Positions 8,519 to 16,900 of a stretch of 29,210 nucleotides of DNA are shown piece by piece (position 1 is the first letter of the stretch; every line of letters starts with the position of its first letter). The DNA is from DAOUMU01 sp034409055. Lineage in GTDB: Bacteria; Chloroflexota; Anaerolineae; 4572-78; J111. A program made the position numbers and the translations under genes. The notes under the pieces are model-generated. The model saw only the letters and a program-made list of their open reading frames with translations, had not been told where the DNA came from and ran no database searches. The stretch lies in assembly GCA_034409055.1 (NCBI GenBank), contig DAOUMU010000275.1, forward strand, positions 1-29,210, in the 5' to 3' direction.

Positions 8519-9415
8519 TTACGTTCCACCTTTAGCCCCACCACTATAGATATTGAGCAGCATCTCCTGGGTGAAGATGAAAAAGATGATGATCGGTATG
8601 AGTTGGAACAGGCCCAATGCCGCCACTTGATTCCAACTACCCAAAGAGGTGTCACCCGAAAACCGGTTCAGTAACACCGGCAGATTGGCTACCTTTGAGC
8701 CGATGGTAAAGGTAAACGGGATCAGGTAAGCGTTCCAGCCGGTGATAAAGGTGAAGATGGACAGCGCGGCCAGGCCGGGCTTAATTTGCGGAATAATGAT
8801 CTCCCACCACACCCGAAAGCGCGAGGCGCCGTCAATGAGCGCGGCTCGCTCCATATCCCAGGAAAGGTTGTCGAAAAAGCCCTTCATCAGCCAGACGCCC
8901 AGGGGCAGATCTAAGGTTACCATTACCAGGGCCACCCCACCAACGGTGTTGAAACCGAACCAGTCGCCAATTAGCGGAATACCGCCGATGAACAGCAGCA
9001 CCTGGAAGATGGCAATCAGTAGCATCTCGGGGCGGAAGGCGTGTAAAAGCAACGTCATGCCCAGGAAGCCTTTGCGCCCGGAGAAGTTCATCCGGGCCAG
9101 GGCGTAGCCGGTTAGCGAGGAGATAAACCCGACCCCGACCACCATACCGATAGCAATGCCGAACGAGTTCAGGGTAGCTCGCCAAACTTCAGGATCGCTC
9201 AGGAACGCCCAGTTTTGCATTGTCCAGCCGCCGATGTTGCCCTCGGTATCGACCGGCAGCAGGCCTTCGGTGCGCAGGGAAAAAGTAGCGATGAATATCC
9301 AGGCATAGCCGATCACAATGGGCAGAATACTGATGACGAGCAAAATGTAAGGAATCGTTTGGCCAATGGAACGCCGTGCGCCATAGCCACGACCGGTTTC
9401 AAAGGTTGTTGTCAT
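8519..9415 (-). CDS. Carbohydrate ABC transporter permease, MalG/UgpE type
   Basis: This is a 298-residue inner-membrane permease with six hydrophobic segments (first about residues 19-44). The conserved EAA-type cytoplasmic loop ERAALIDGASRFRVWWEII lies near 189-207, followed by PQIKPGL, and docks on the ATPase. Length and loop position match MalG-like proteins of the CUT1 family (oligosaccharides, glycerol phosphate, polyols). The gene follows the MalF-like partner by 12 bp, so the two are almost certainly co-translated. Its stop codon is immediately followed by the heptad hairpin before the ATPase gene. Confidence 0.93.
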   Translation of the reverse strand: MTTTFETGRGYGARRSIGQTIPYILLVISILPIVIGYAWIFIATFSLRTEGLLPVDTEGNIGGWTMQNWAFLSDPEVWRATLNSFGIAIGMVVGVGFISSLTGYALARMNFSGRKGFLGMTLLLHAFRPEMLLIAIFQVLLFIGGIPLIGDWFGFNTVGGVALVMVTLDLPLGVWLMKGFFDNLSWDMERAALIDGASRFRVWWEIIIPQIKPGLAALSIFTFITGWNAYLIPFTFTIGSKVANLPVLLNRFSGDTSLGSWNQVAALGLFQLIPIIIFFIFTQEMLLNIYSGGAKGGT

Positions 9416-9427
9416 AGTGCTTTCCTC

Positions 9428-10858
9428 CTACAGCACGTCAATCTTGGGTTCCTGCACCAGTTCATTAAAGCGGAACACCCGCAGGTAGACCACAGACAGC
9501 ACGGCCCCAATGACTACCAGGACAAAGCCCCAGGCCGCGCCGTAGGCCCATTGATTGGAACCGAAATAAGTAAACAGGGCTCGTTTGTAAGCCGTCAGCG
9601 CCCACACTTCGGTGGTAAACAGCCCCGGTCCTCCCTCGGTCAGTAACAGGATGTACTCAAAGGAAACCAGCAGCGAGAGCGTCTGGTAGGTAGTCACAAA
9701 GAGCAGGGGCCATTTGAGCAGGGGCAAGGTGATATCACGAATGATTTGCCAGGTGGAAGCACCATCCACTTTGGCCGCCGTGATAAAGTCTTTAGGGATC
9801 GCTTCGATGGCCGAAGTAAAAATAATCATGCCGAACGAGGCTCCGACGAAGCCGTTCACCAGGATGACAAACACCCAGGGCGTTTCATTGAGCCAATAGG
9901 GCTGCCTGTCAATACCAAACAAGTCTAAAAATTGGTTAATGATACCGTACGGTGGCACCTGGGTAAAACGCTTCCACATCACAATGTAGACCACCGAGGG
10001 AGTGATACGGGGTAATAACCACAGCAGGCGGAAAAAAAAGCTGGCCTGGCGATTGATGTGGGCGGTCAGCAGAGCCAGTATTAGGGCCAGGCCCACATTG
10101 AAACAGGCCAAGGTCATCACCACATAGAAGACGGTATTACCTAATATTTTGGGGAAAAACTTATCATTGAACATCCGGCGGTAGTTTTCCAGGCCGATGA
10201 AGGTCCAGGGATCGCTGAAGTTGGAACTGGCCAGGTCGGTCAGGCTGAGGATGAGTAGCAGGACAATCGGAACGAAAAAGAATACCACCACCAAAAAGGT
10301 GGCCGGACTCATGAAGCCATAAGCCCCCAGCGTATTTCGGAACGATGGCTTTCGTACTGCCACGACGCGTACATTCAACACACCCGCGACCACCACGGCC
10401 ATTAAGGCCAGGAAGACCCCAATCATCCCGTACTGATATTCTATGTCTACGCCTACTTTCGCCGCGTCACGCTGAGCTGAGCCGAACTGCCCTAAGAGGA
10501 TGAGCAAGGGAATTAAACCGGAGCCAATTAAAATGCCCCCATCTCTTTCGGTCACATGTCCACGCCGGTAGGCAAAAAAGACCAGCCCAAGCACAATCAG
10601 GCCGGCAATCGGCACCAGATAACTGGTTGGAGAGCCACGAAAGACTTCTGTCCCGCCACTCATAGCCACAACTGGACTGGCTCCAATCCTCAGCCCCGTC
10701 AGCGAGCCGACAAATCCACCACCACTAAAGAACCCAAGCCACGGTAGAAAAAAGCAGATGATGGCCACCACACCACCCAGGATGGCCAACATCTGGCCTG
10801 ACAGCTCTGATGTCTTGGCTGGGAATGCAGCCGTCATGGGTTGACTTGTTGATGACAT
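9428..10858 (-). CDS. Carbohydrate ABC transporter permease, MalF/UgpA type, with extra 4-helix N-terminus
   Basis: I choose the ATG at 10858 because GAGGAG lies six bases upstream; an upstream in-frame start at 10918 would run through the heptad hairpin. The product is 476 residues. Residues ~183-476 are a standard CUT1 permease with six membrane spans and the EAA loop EAIPKDFITAAKVDGAST (about 352-369). Residues 1-180 add four predicted membrane segments (about 20-42, 80-97, 107-124, 140-160) not found in UgpA and unlike the periplasmic P2 loop of enteric MalF. The role of this added membrane domain is unknown. It is paired with the MalG-like permease downstream and the binding protein upstream. 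Confidence 0.92.
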   Translation of the reverse strand: MSSTSQPMTAAFPAKTSELSGQMLAILGGVVAIICFFLPWLGFFSGGGFVGSLTGLRIGASPVVAMSGGTEVFRGSPTSYLVPIAGLIVLGLVFFAYRRGHVTERDGGILIGSGLIPLLILLGQFGSAQRDAAKVGVDIEYQYGMIGVFLALMAVVVAGVLNVRVVAVRKPSFRNTLGAYGFMSPATFLVVVFFFVPIVLLLILSLTDLASSNFSDPWTFIGLENYRRMFNDKFFPKILGNTVFYVVMTLACFNVGLALILALLTAHINRQASFFFRLLWLLPRITPSVVYIVMWKRFTQVPPYGIINQFLDLFGIDRQPYWLNETPWVFVILVNGFVGASFGMIIFTSAIEAIPKDFITAAKVDGASTWQIIRDITLPLLKWPLLFVTTYQTLSLLVSFEYILLLTEGGPGLFTTEVWALTAYKRALFTYFGSNQWAYGAAWGFVLVVIGAVLSVVYLRVFRFNELVQEPKIDVL

Positions 10859-10878
10859 ATTCGACTCCTCTATTGTGT

Positions 10879-10930
10879 GGAGATTAGAGATTGGTAATTC
10901 GTAATCTCTAATCTCCAATTCTCAAATTAG
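10879..10930. repeat. Heptad array with 14-bp perfect hairpin upstream of first permease
   Basis: GGAGATTAGAGATT at 10879-10892 is perfectly complementary to 10903-10916 with a 10-base loop. From 10896 to 10930 the sequence is a run of 7-base units of the form AATNNNN (AATTCGT, AATCTCT, AATCTCC, AATTCTC), and the left arm is the same unit inverted. It lies in the 5' leader of the permease gene, about 20 bp before its ribosome binding site. Confidence 0.75.
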
Positions 10931-10947
10931 TACAAATTTTTAGCAAA

Positions 10948-10974
10948 GGAGAGGAGAGTATTGCCCTCCTCCCC
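10948..10974 (-). terminator. Intercistronic hairpin after binding-protein gene
   Basis: On the minus strand a GC-rich stem (GGGGAGGA pairing with TCCTCTCC, one G-U) with an 11-base loop lies 20 bp past the solute-binding-protein stop, followed by TTTG and an A/T-rich stretch. Position and form fit the hairpin commonly found between a binding-protein gene and its permeases, which reduces read-through and stabilises the binding-protein mRNA. The U-run is weak, so termination would be partial. Confidence 0.45.
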
Positions 10975-10993
10975 TATGTCTGCATTTGAACAA

Positions 10994-12526
10994 TTAGCGG
11001 ATAATAATGTTGTCACCCAGCTCATTCTGGAGCTGCTCGACCACCACGTCCACTGCCTCCTCTGGAGTCAGGTCGCCAGATTCTACGGCCTGGATGCCGA
11101 GATAGTAGGCTTCTGAATAGGCGCTCCAGTAGGGGCTGTTAGGCAGGAAGGTCGTGTACTCAAGCAACGGCAGCGTGGCGCTCAAGAACTTGGCCGTGGT
11201 ATAGGGAGGATAGTCCGACTGGGATTTCAAGATCCCCAGGTGACCGCTGGCCACGGCATAGTCGGTATTGAGTTCCTTGGTAGTGGCCTTAGAGATCAAC
11301 AACAGAGCCAGGTCGGGATGTTCGGCCTGCGAGCTGACCATGTAGATCAGCGGGTGGGTCAGGGTGATGGGCTTACCCGTACCCTCTTCATTGGCCGGGA
11401 TGGGGGCAAAGCCGACATTCTCAAACAGGTAATCTTCGCCACCTATGTCTTGCAGGTAGTTGGTGTGCCAACTGGCCCAACGCCAGGTTCCCTCAAACAC
11501 AAAGACAACCTTGTCAAATTTACTGGTGTATTCCTTGTGGAAGTCCCAGTCGCCATCCAACTTGTTGGGCCGGATGATGTTGCGCACCTGTGCAGCGTCA
11601 TACATCATTTCGTAAACTTTTTGGGCAACCGCTTTATCGAAGATCAGGGCGTCCTGACCTTCTTCCTGTACCACCCCACCGGCACCGTAGTAGTAGTACA
11701 GAAAGTCAGGGCCATTGGAGGGGCGATGCCACCAGCCGTCGCCCGATTCGACAATCCCCTTCTCCACCGCCTCGGCCGCGGTATCGAGCATGTCTTGCAA
11801 GGTGAACTCACCGGCAGCGACGCGCTCATCCAGGCTTTCGATCTCCTCATCAGTCCAACCCAACTCGCGCAGAAGCGGTTTACTGTAGTACATCGGGCGA
11901 GCTTCGGCGTCCTGCGGAACACCCCAAATCTTGCCATCTAACTTGGTAGACTCCCACAAAGAGTCAATCACATCATCAAACTCGGGATATTTGCCGATCT
12001 CATCGGTGATGTCAACCAGGAAACCGGCCGTGGCCCAGTCGCCGATGTGCTCGTGGCCGGAAACGATGATGTCCGGCGCTTCACCCGCATCGGAGGCGAG
12101 TTCGAACTCGGTTTTGTAATCACCCCAGTCTGCGTCGTCCTGGATGGGTTCAAGGGCAATTCGGCGAGAATCGCCGGCTTCTGCCAACGCCGCGTTAGCT
12201 GCGCCAACCGCCTTCACCAGATTGTCGCAGCGGCCGTTCTCGTAAGGCGGGGCGGCCTTGCAGCGGGCCACCAGTTTAACTTCTTGAGTAGCCCCTTCTT
12301 TTTCAACCTCAACCTCTTTGATCACCTCCACCTCTTTGGTGACCACCTTCTCGACCTCCACCTCTTTGACTACCTCGACCTCTTGAGTGACGACCTTTTC
12401 CACCTCTTCTTTAACGACCACGGTTTCTACGATGGTGATCGTTTCAGGCGTTGCGCCAGCACACGCGGCAATGAGAACTAAAACAACACCGACCAATAAC
12501 AAAACCAGAATTTTATGTTTAGACAC
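10994..12526 (-). CDS. Extracellular solute-binding lipoprotein of the carbohydrate ABC importer (family 1)
   Basis: This is a 510-residue binding protein. It starts at GTG (12526) with AAGGAGGA five bases upstream. A lipoprotein signal ends in the lipobox LIAAC (C22), so the protein is membrane-anchored outside the cell. Residues ~29-79 form a Val/Glu/Lys-rich linker with a 16-residue tandem repeat (TQEVEVVKEVEVEKVV type). The remainder resembles family-1 solute-binding proteins: an N-lobe with the APDIIVSGHEHIGDW stretch, a hinge, and the KIWGVPQDAEARPMYYSK region typical of sugar binders, then C-terminal helices. It delivers the substrate to the two permeases encoded downstream. Two Cys residues (KLVARCKAAPPYENGRCDN) could form a disulfide. 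It is the first transporter gene after the LacI regulator. Confidence 0.93.
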   Translation of the reverse strand: MSKHKILVLLLVGVVLVLIAACAGATPETITIVETVVVKEEVEKVVTQEVEVVKEVEVEKVVTKEVEVIKEVEVEKEGATQEVKLVARCKAAPPYENGRCDNLVKAVGAANAALAEAGDSRRIALEPIQDDADWGDYKTEFELASDAGEAPDIIVSGHEHIGDWATAGFLVDITDEIGKYPEFDDVIDSLWESTKLDGKIWGVPQDAEARPMYYSKPLLRELGWTDEEIESLDERVAAGEFTLQDMLDTAAEAVEKGIVESGDGWWHRPSNGPDFLYYYYGAGGVVQEEGQDALIFDKAVAQKVYEMMYDAAQVRNIIRPNKLDGDWDFHKEYTSKFDKVVFVFEGTWRWASWHTNYLQDIGGEDYLFENVGFAPIPANEEGTGKPITLTHPLIYMVSSQAEHPDLALLLISKATTKELNTDYAVASGHLGILKSQSDYPPYTTAKFLSATLPLLEYTTFLPNSPYWSAYSEAYYLGIQAVESGDLTPEEAVDVVVEQLQNELGDNIIIR

Positions 12527-12726
12527 TTGTTCCTCCTTATGCTGAAATTTAAGATTTGGATTTATTTAACAACAAAAAAGGGCCTTCTACCTATCTATTT
12601 GATTGGCATCACCTCCTTTAGAAAAAAAATTTGTCTCTTTCGTAGGGAGGGCATCCCTATGCCCGGCCTCCCAATTCCGCAATTTTATAGCTGTATTCAG
12701 ATACCCCCCCCAAAAAAATGCTACAC
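12527..12726. other. Regulator / binding-protein spacer with hairpin repeat
   Basis: This 200-bp gap contains the dispersed repeat at 12641-12668 (CGTAGGGAGGGCATCC...; GGGCAT pairs with ATGCCC around the loop CCCT). It also has a strong ribosome-binding-like sequence AAAGGAGGTGATGCC on the minus strand (12620-12606) about 80 bases before the true start, and homopolymer tracts. No copy of the LacI palindrome is present, and no convincing separate promoter is seen. Confidence 0.5.
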
Positions 12727-13716
12727 CTACTTTGTTGCCACCGGGCCTGTAGATTCTCTAATAACAAATTCTGCTTCAAAGATTTCGGGACTAAAATCTT
12801 TAGCGCCATTAAAAAGTTGCAGCAATATTTGAAAGGCTCGTTTGCCCATCTTATAGGTTGGCTGGCGCACGGTAGTCAATGCGGGGTGGTAGTACGCGGC
12901 CATTTCCAGATCATCAAAGCCAACCACTGAGATGTCACGGGGAACTTCCAGCCCCCGTCTACGCAGGGCATTAATCACGCCAATGGCTGTCAAGTCATTA
13001 AAGCAGAAAATAGCAGTGGGCGGATTGGGAATATCAAGCAAAAGAGGCACGGCTTTAATACCACTGGTAATATCGCCATCACCTTCTACAATCAGCGCCT
13101 CATCGACCGGAATACCATATTTCTCAAGTAAGATTTTATAACTGTACAGCCGCCCCAAACCATCTTTAAGTTGAGACACGTGAGCAATGCGTCGATGCCC
13201 CAGCGCCAGCAAATGCTCAATAACCTTTTTTGTACCTGAATGGCGGTCTACCCTCACCGAGTAGGGATAATTTTGAGAATGAACAATGACGATGGGTAGA
13301 AAATAGATGCCATCCGAGTCTAGATACACTTTTTCCATATAAGAGCCGGTAATGATGATACCGTCCACCCGCCGGCGATGAAAATTATGCACAATCGCCA
13401 ATTCACGTTCCGGATCCCGGTAAAAGCTACTGATCAACAACTGGTAATTGTGTCGTTCTGCTTCTTCTTCAATCCCTGTGATGATACCGGCATAGTAGGG
13501 ATCTCGCACGTCTGGAATGGCAACGCCAATAATGGCCGTTTTTTGGGCAACCAAACTTTGGGCAATAACACTGGGCACATAGCCCATAGTTTTTGCCAGT
13601 CCTTGAATTTGTGCCTTGGTTTCGGGACTGATACGGGGATGGTCATTAAGAGCGCGGGAAACTGTTGATGGGGAGACACCGGCTTCTTTGGCGATATCTT
13701 TAATCGATACGGGCAT
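12727..13716 (-). CDS. LacI-family transcriptional regulator
   Basis: This is a 329-residue regulator. I choose the ATG at 13716 (MPVSIKDIAKEAGVSPSTVS) because the helix-turn-helix begins right there, AGGA lies nine bases upstream, and a longer start at 13773 would translate through the operator. The HTH spans residues 4-23 with recognition helix PSTVSRALN, followed by a hinge helix near 47-58. A periplasmic-binding-like effector domain covers 60-329 (IIGVAIPDVRDPYY, AIFCFNDLTAIG, ISVVGFDDLE). It is likely a sugar-responsive repressor of itself and the ABC operon downstream on the same strand. The protein is of standard length. Confidence 0.95.
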   Translation of the reverse strand: MPVSIKDIAKEAGVSPSTVSRALNDHPRISPETKAQIQGLAKTMGYVPSVIAQSLVAQKTAIIGVAIPDVRDPYYAGIITGIEEEAERHNYQLLISSFYRDPERELAIVHNFHRRRVDGIIITGSYMEKVYLDSDGIYFLPIVIVHSQNYPYSVRVDRHSGTKKVIEHLLALGHRRIAHVSQLKDGLGRLYSYKILLEKYGIPVDEALIVEGDGDITSGIKAVPLLLDIPNPPTAIFCFNDLTAIGVINALRRRGLEVPRDISVVGFDDLEMAAYYHPALTTVRQPTYKMGKRAFQILLQLFNGAKDFSPEIFEAEFVIRESTGPVATK

Positions 13717-13742
13717 TGTACCGAATCCTGTCTTTTTAATCA

Positions 13743-13766
13743 ACTTGTGCAAACGTTTGCACAAGT
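13743..13766. promoter_or_regulatory. LacI-family operator, perfect 24-bp palindrome
   Basis: Bases 13743-13766 are a perfect palindrome with core TGCAAACGTTTGCA, the central CG type recognised by many LacI/GalR-family repressors. It overlaps the -10 box by three bases and covers the expected transcription start of the regulator gene, 27 bp before its ATG. This is the arrangement for steric repression and autoregulation. No second copy of the full motif was seen in the window. Confidence 0.88.
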
Positions 13767-13792
13767 ATAACAAACCCTTCGTTACTTGTCAA
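13764..13792 (-). promoter_or_regulatory. Sigma-70-type promoter of the regulator / ABC operon
   Basis: On the minus strand TTGACA (13792-13787), a 17-base spacer and TATACT (13769-13764) form a near-consensus housekeeping promoter. It leads into the operator palindrome and the LacI-family gene. As no better promoter is visible ahead of the binding-protein gene, it may drive the whole regulator-transporter-catabolism run. Confidence 0.8.
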
Positions 13793-13860
13793 AAATTCAA
13801 ACGGGAACGTAACCGGTTGAGGACAGGCAAAACACGGCTTTACTGCCAGTACGAGCAAGC

Positions 13861-13917
13861 GGAGTCGAGGCTTCAGCCGATTTTTACGCACCTTTGCCCG
13901 ACTAAAGCCTCGACTTC
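13861..13917. repeat. REP-like inverted repeat downstream of the acyl ligase fusion
   Basis: The arms at 13861-13879 and 13899-13917 are complementary over about 19 bases with few mismatches, including a perfect 10-bp core (GTCGAGGCTT with AAGCCTCGAC). It lies 50-100 bp past the stop of the ligase-synthase gene and before the regulator promoter, so it may separate the two transcription units. There is no U-run for a classical terminator in either direction. Confidence 0.6.
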
Positions 13918-13965
13918 AGCCCCCTCCGTATTACGCTTCCTTCAGCAGATACAGAAATTATCTAC

Positions 13966-16900
13966 TCATGACCTCTCAGGAAGGACCTTGGCCAGCTCTT
14001 CAGCCGTCGTAGCTACGGTGAAGCGAATCTGCTCCTCGGTGTGAGTACAGGTAATGAAGAAGCGCAGGCGGGCGGCGTTGTTCTCCACGGCTGGATAGAT
14101 CATGGGCTGAACATTAATGCCCCGGTCAAAGAGGGCCTGGGAAAGTTGCATACACGGCCACGAATCTCCCACGATGACCGGCACCACGGACGAGTCCTTA
14201 CTTTTGCCCGTATTTAGTCCTCGTTCACCAGCCAGCTTTAAGAAAAATCGCGCCCGCTCGTGCAAACGGGCCACTCGCTCCGGCTCGGCTTTGAGCAGCC
14301 GGATGGCTGCCAGGGCCGCTGCCGAGTTCGACGGTGACATGCCAACACTATAAACGAAGCCCGGGGCTGTATATTTGAGGTATTCGACCAGAGCCTTGCT
14401 CCCGGCGATGTAGCCCCCACAACTGGCAAAGGATTTACTCAGGGTGCCCATCCACAGGTCCACCTCAGTGGGGTCAATACCAAAGTACTCACCGATGCCA
14501 CGACCATGCTGGCCGAGCACCCCCATAGAGTGGGCCTCATCCACCATCAGGAACGCCTTGTGTCGCTTCTTAACCTCGATGAAACGGGGCAGGTCGGGAA
14601 TGTCACCATCCATGCTGTAGACTCCTTCGATCACGATCAATACCCGTTCGTAGCGACGACGCATACCGTGCAGTATCTCGTCCAGGGCCTGCCAGTCATT
14701 ATGCGGGAACGGAAGCCTTCTGGCCCCGGATAGCAAGCAACCCTGCATGGCACTGTTGTGGATGAGAGCATCGTGCAGCAGCAGGTCATTTGGCCCAAAT
14801 AAGTGACCAATGGTCGTTACGTTTGTGGCATGGCCTCCCACGTACACAATGCAATCTTCGACGCCGACCAGGTTGGCTATTTCGCGTTCCAGTTCCCGGT
14901 GGATGGGCTTTTCGCCCGAGGCAAGGCGGCTGGCCGATACAGAGGTCCCATAGCGATCAATAGCTTCCTTGGTCACCTTGGATACAACCGAGTCACCAGA
15001 CATCCCCAGATAGTTGTAACTGGAGTAATTGATCATTTCCCGACCGTCAATGACGGTTGTGTCGTTCGTGACCCGTTCGTGGACCTTGAAGTAGGGATTA
15101 TCGATGCCCATCGCCTCGGCCATCTCAATTCGCTGCCGCAGATCACGATATTGGGGGAACAGGTCGAACCGATAAAACTCAGGCGGAATTTCATCCATCT
15201 CCGTCTCCACCGTATCTGGGACCTCGCCTACATCGAGCTTGGCCGCTGTTTTAGCCGCATCAGTTTCCTCGGCCAGATGCTGGGCCAGTGACTCGATGGT
15301 GGGGTAATCATACACCAGCGTGGGAGACAGTCGACGTCCAAGCCAGATTTCTAACTCGCATGAAATATTTGCTGCCTCCAATGAATCCAACCCGTAGCGG
15401 ACAAGCGGTTCTCGAACGTCAATACGCTGGACAGCCACTTTTAGTCGCTTGGAAATCTGGGAAACCAACCAGGCTTGGATCGCTTCCGCAGATTGAGCTT
15501 CTTTGGACGGACTTGTCTGTTGGTCAAACGAACTGGCTGGACCGCTTAGTCGCATCTGTTCCGGGAAGGCCTGTGGCTTGCCGTCGACAGCGTCCTGAAA
15601 CCACTTACCCACCACGGTCAGGTCTCCCTTCAAAAAACCAGTCCGACAAGCGTGACGCTGAATCTTACCACTGGAAGTCTTGGGAATACTGCCGGTTTTT
15701 AGCAATAGCACCGCATAAATTTGCAGTTCGTGATTTTCCATCATCGCCTGACGGACAGCCGTCACCACTTCGTCGATGTCCAGATGTCGCAGGTAAAGAC
15801 GCTCCACCTCCTGGACAACCACCAATCGCTCTTCACCAGCCACCTCGACAGAAAACGCCGCCCCACAGGCTGACCGCAGAGCCGGATGACTCTGTTCCAC
15901 TGTCAACTCAATGTCCTGGGGATAATGATTGCGCCCCCGGATAATGATCAGATCCTTGAGCCGTCCCGTGACAAACAACTGGCCATCCTGCAAGAAGCCC
16001 AGATCGCCGGTACGCAAAAAGGGTCCCTCGCCTGTATCCGCCAGATAGGCCTGGAAGGCATGTTTTGTTTCCTCAGCCCGATTCCAGTACCCTCGAGCAA
16101 TACTGGGACCCGATACCCAAATCTCGCCCACCTGGTTAGGCTGGCACCTGCTCAGCGCTTCGGGATCTACGATAACAATCTTCTGGTTCAGCAGAGCCTG
16201 GCCACAACCGACCAGGGTTTGGGTGTCCTTTTCACCCGCAGTGGCTTTAACTACCTGACCGCGGGTCAGGGCTGACTTTTGGACGGTATGCACGAGTGGC
16301 TGACCGGGTCCAAGACCGCCAGAAACGAAGACAGTGGCTTCGGCTAGACCATAGCAAGGGTAAAATGCCTCCCAACGAAAACCACACCCTGCAAAAGTCT
16401 CTGCAAATCGTTCCAGGGTTTTCGGGCGAACAGGTTCGGCGCCACAGAAGGCCAGTTCCCAACTGCTCAGATCTAAGGAGGCCCGCTGTTCAGGTGTAAT
16501 TTTGCCGATGCAAAGTTCGTAAGCAAAGTTTGGGGCGCCGCTGATCGTGCCCTTGTAGCGGGTAATAGCCTGCAACCAGCGCACAGGGCGCTGCAAAAAA
16601 GTAATCGGCGACATCAAGACGGACGGTCTACCCACATAAATAGGCTCCAGGATACTGCCAATAAGGCCCATATCGTGATAAACGGGCAACCAGAAAATGC
16701 CCCGGCTTTCGGCATTAATATTAAAGCCATGATAGATGAGCGCCAGGTTGTGCATCAGGTTGCTATGACTTAACATGACCCCCTTGGGCATACTGGTTGA
16801 ACCGGAGGTATATTGAAGAAAGGCCAAAGTATCGTCGGTGAGGTCAGGTTTCTGCCAATCCGTCTCTACACCGGCGGGGATATCGTCGGTGACCAGCCAG

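Noticed and set aside
10858..10918. Longer N-terminus for the MalF-like permease
   Set aside because: It would translate the heptad hairpin and has no ribosome site, while ATG 10858 has GAGGAG six bases upstream.
11240..11941. 233-codon open frame on the plus strand
   Set aside because: It lies wholly antisense to the well-supported solute-binding-protein gene, has no recognisable domain and no good ribosome site.
12684..12713. Possible promoter TTGGGG-N18-TATAAA before the binding-protein gene
   Set aside because: The -35 part falls in a homopolymer C/G tract and is a poor match; the promoter at the regulator is far better, so I do not annotate this one.
13717..13773. Longer N-terminus for the LacI regulator
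   Set aside because: It would place the operator and the predicted transcription start inside the coding region; the HTH begins right after the ATG at 13716.
15288..15944. 218-codon open frame on the plus strand
   Set aside because: It is antisense to the acyl ligase-ACP part of the fusion gene; composition and lack of motifs mark it as a shadow frame.
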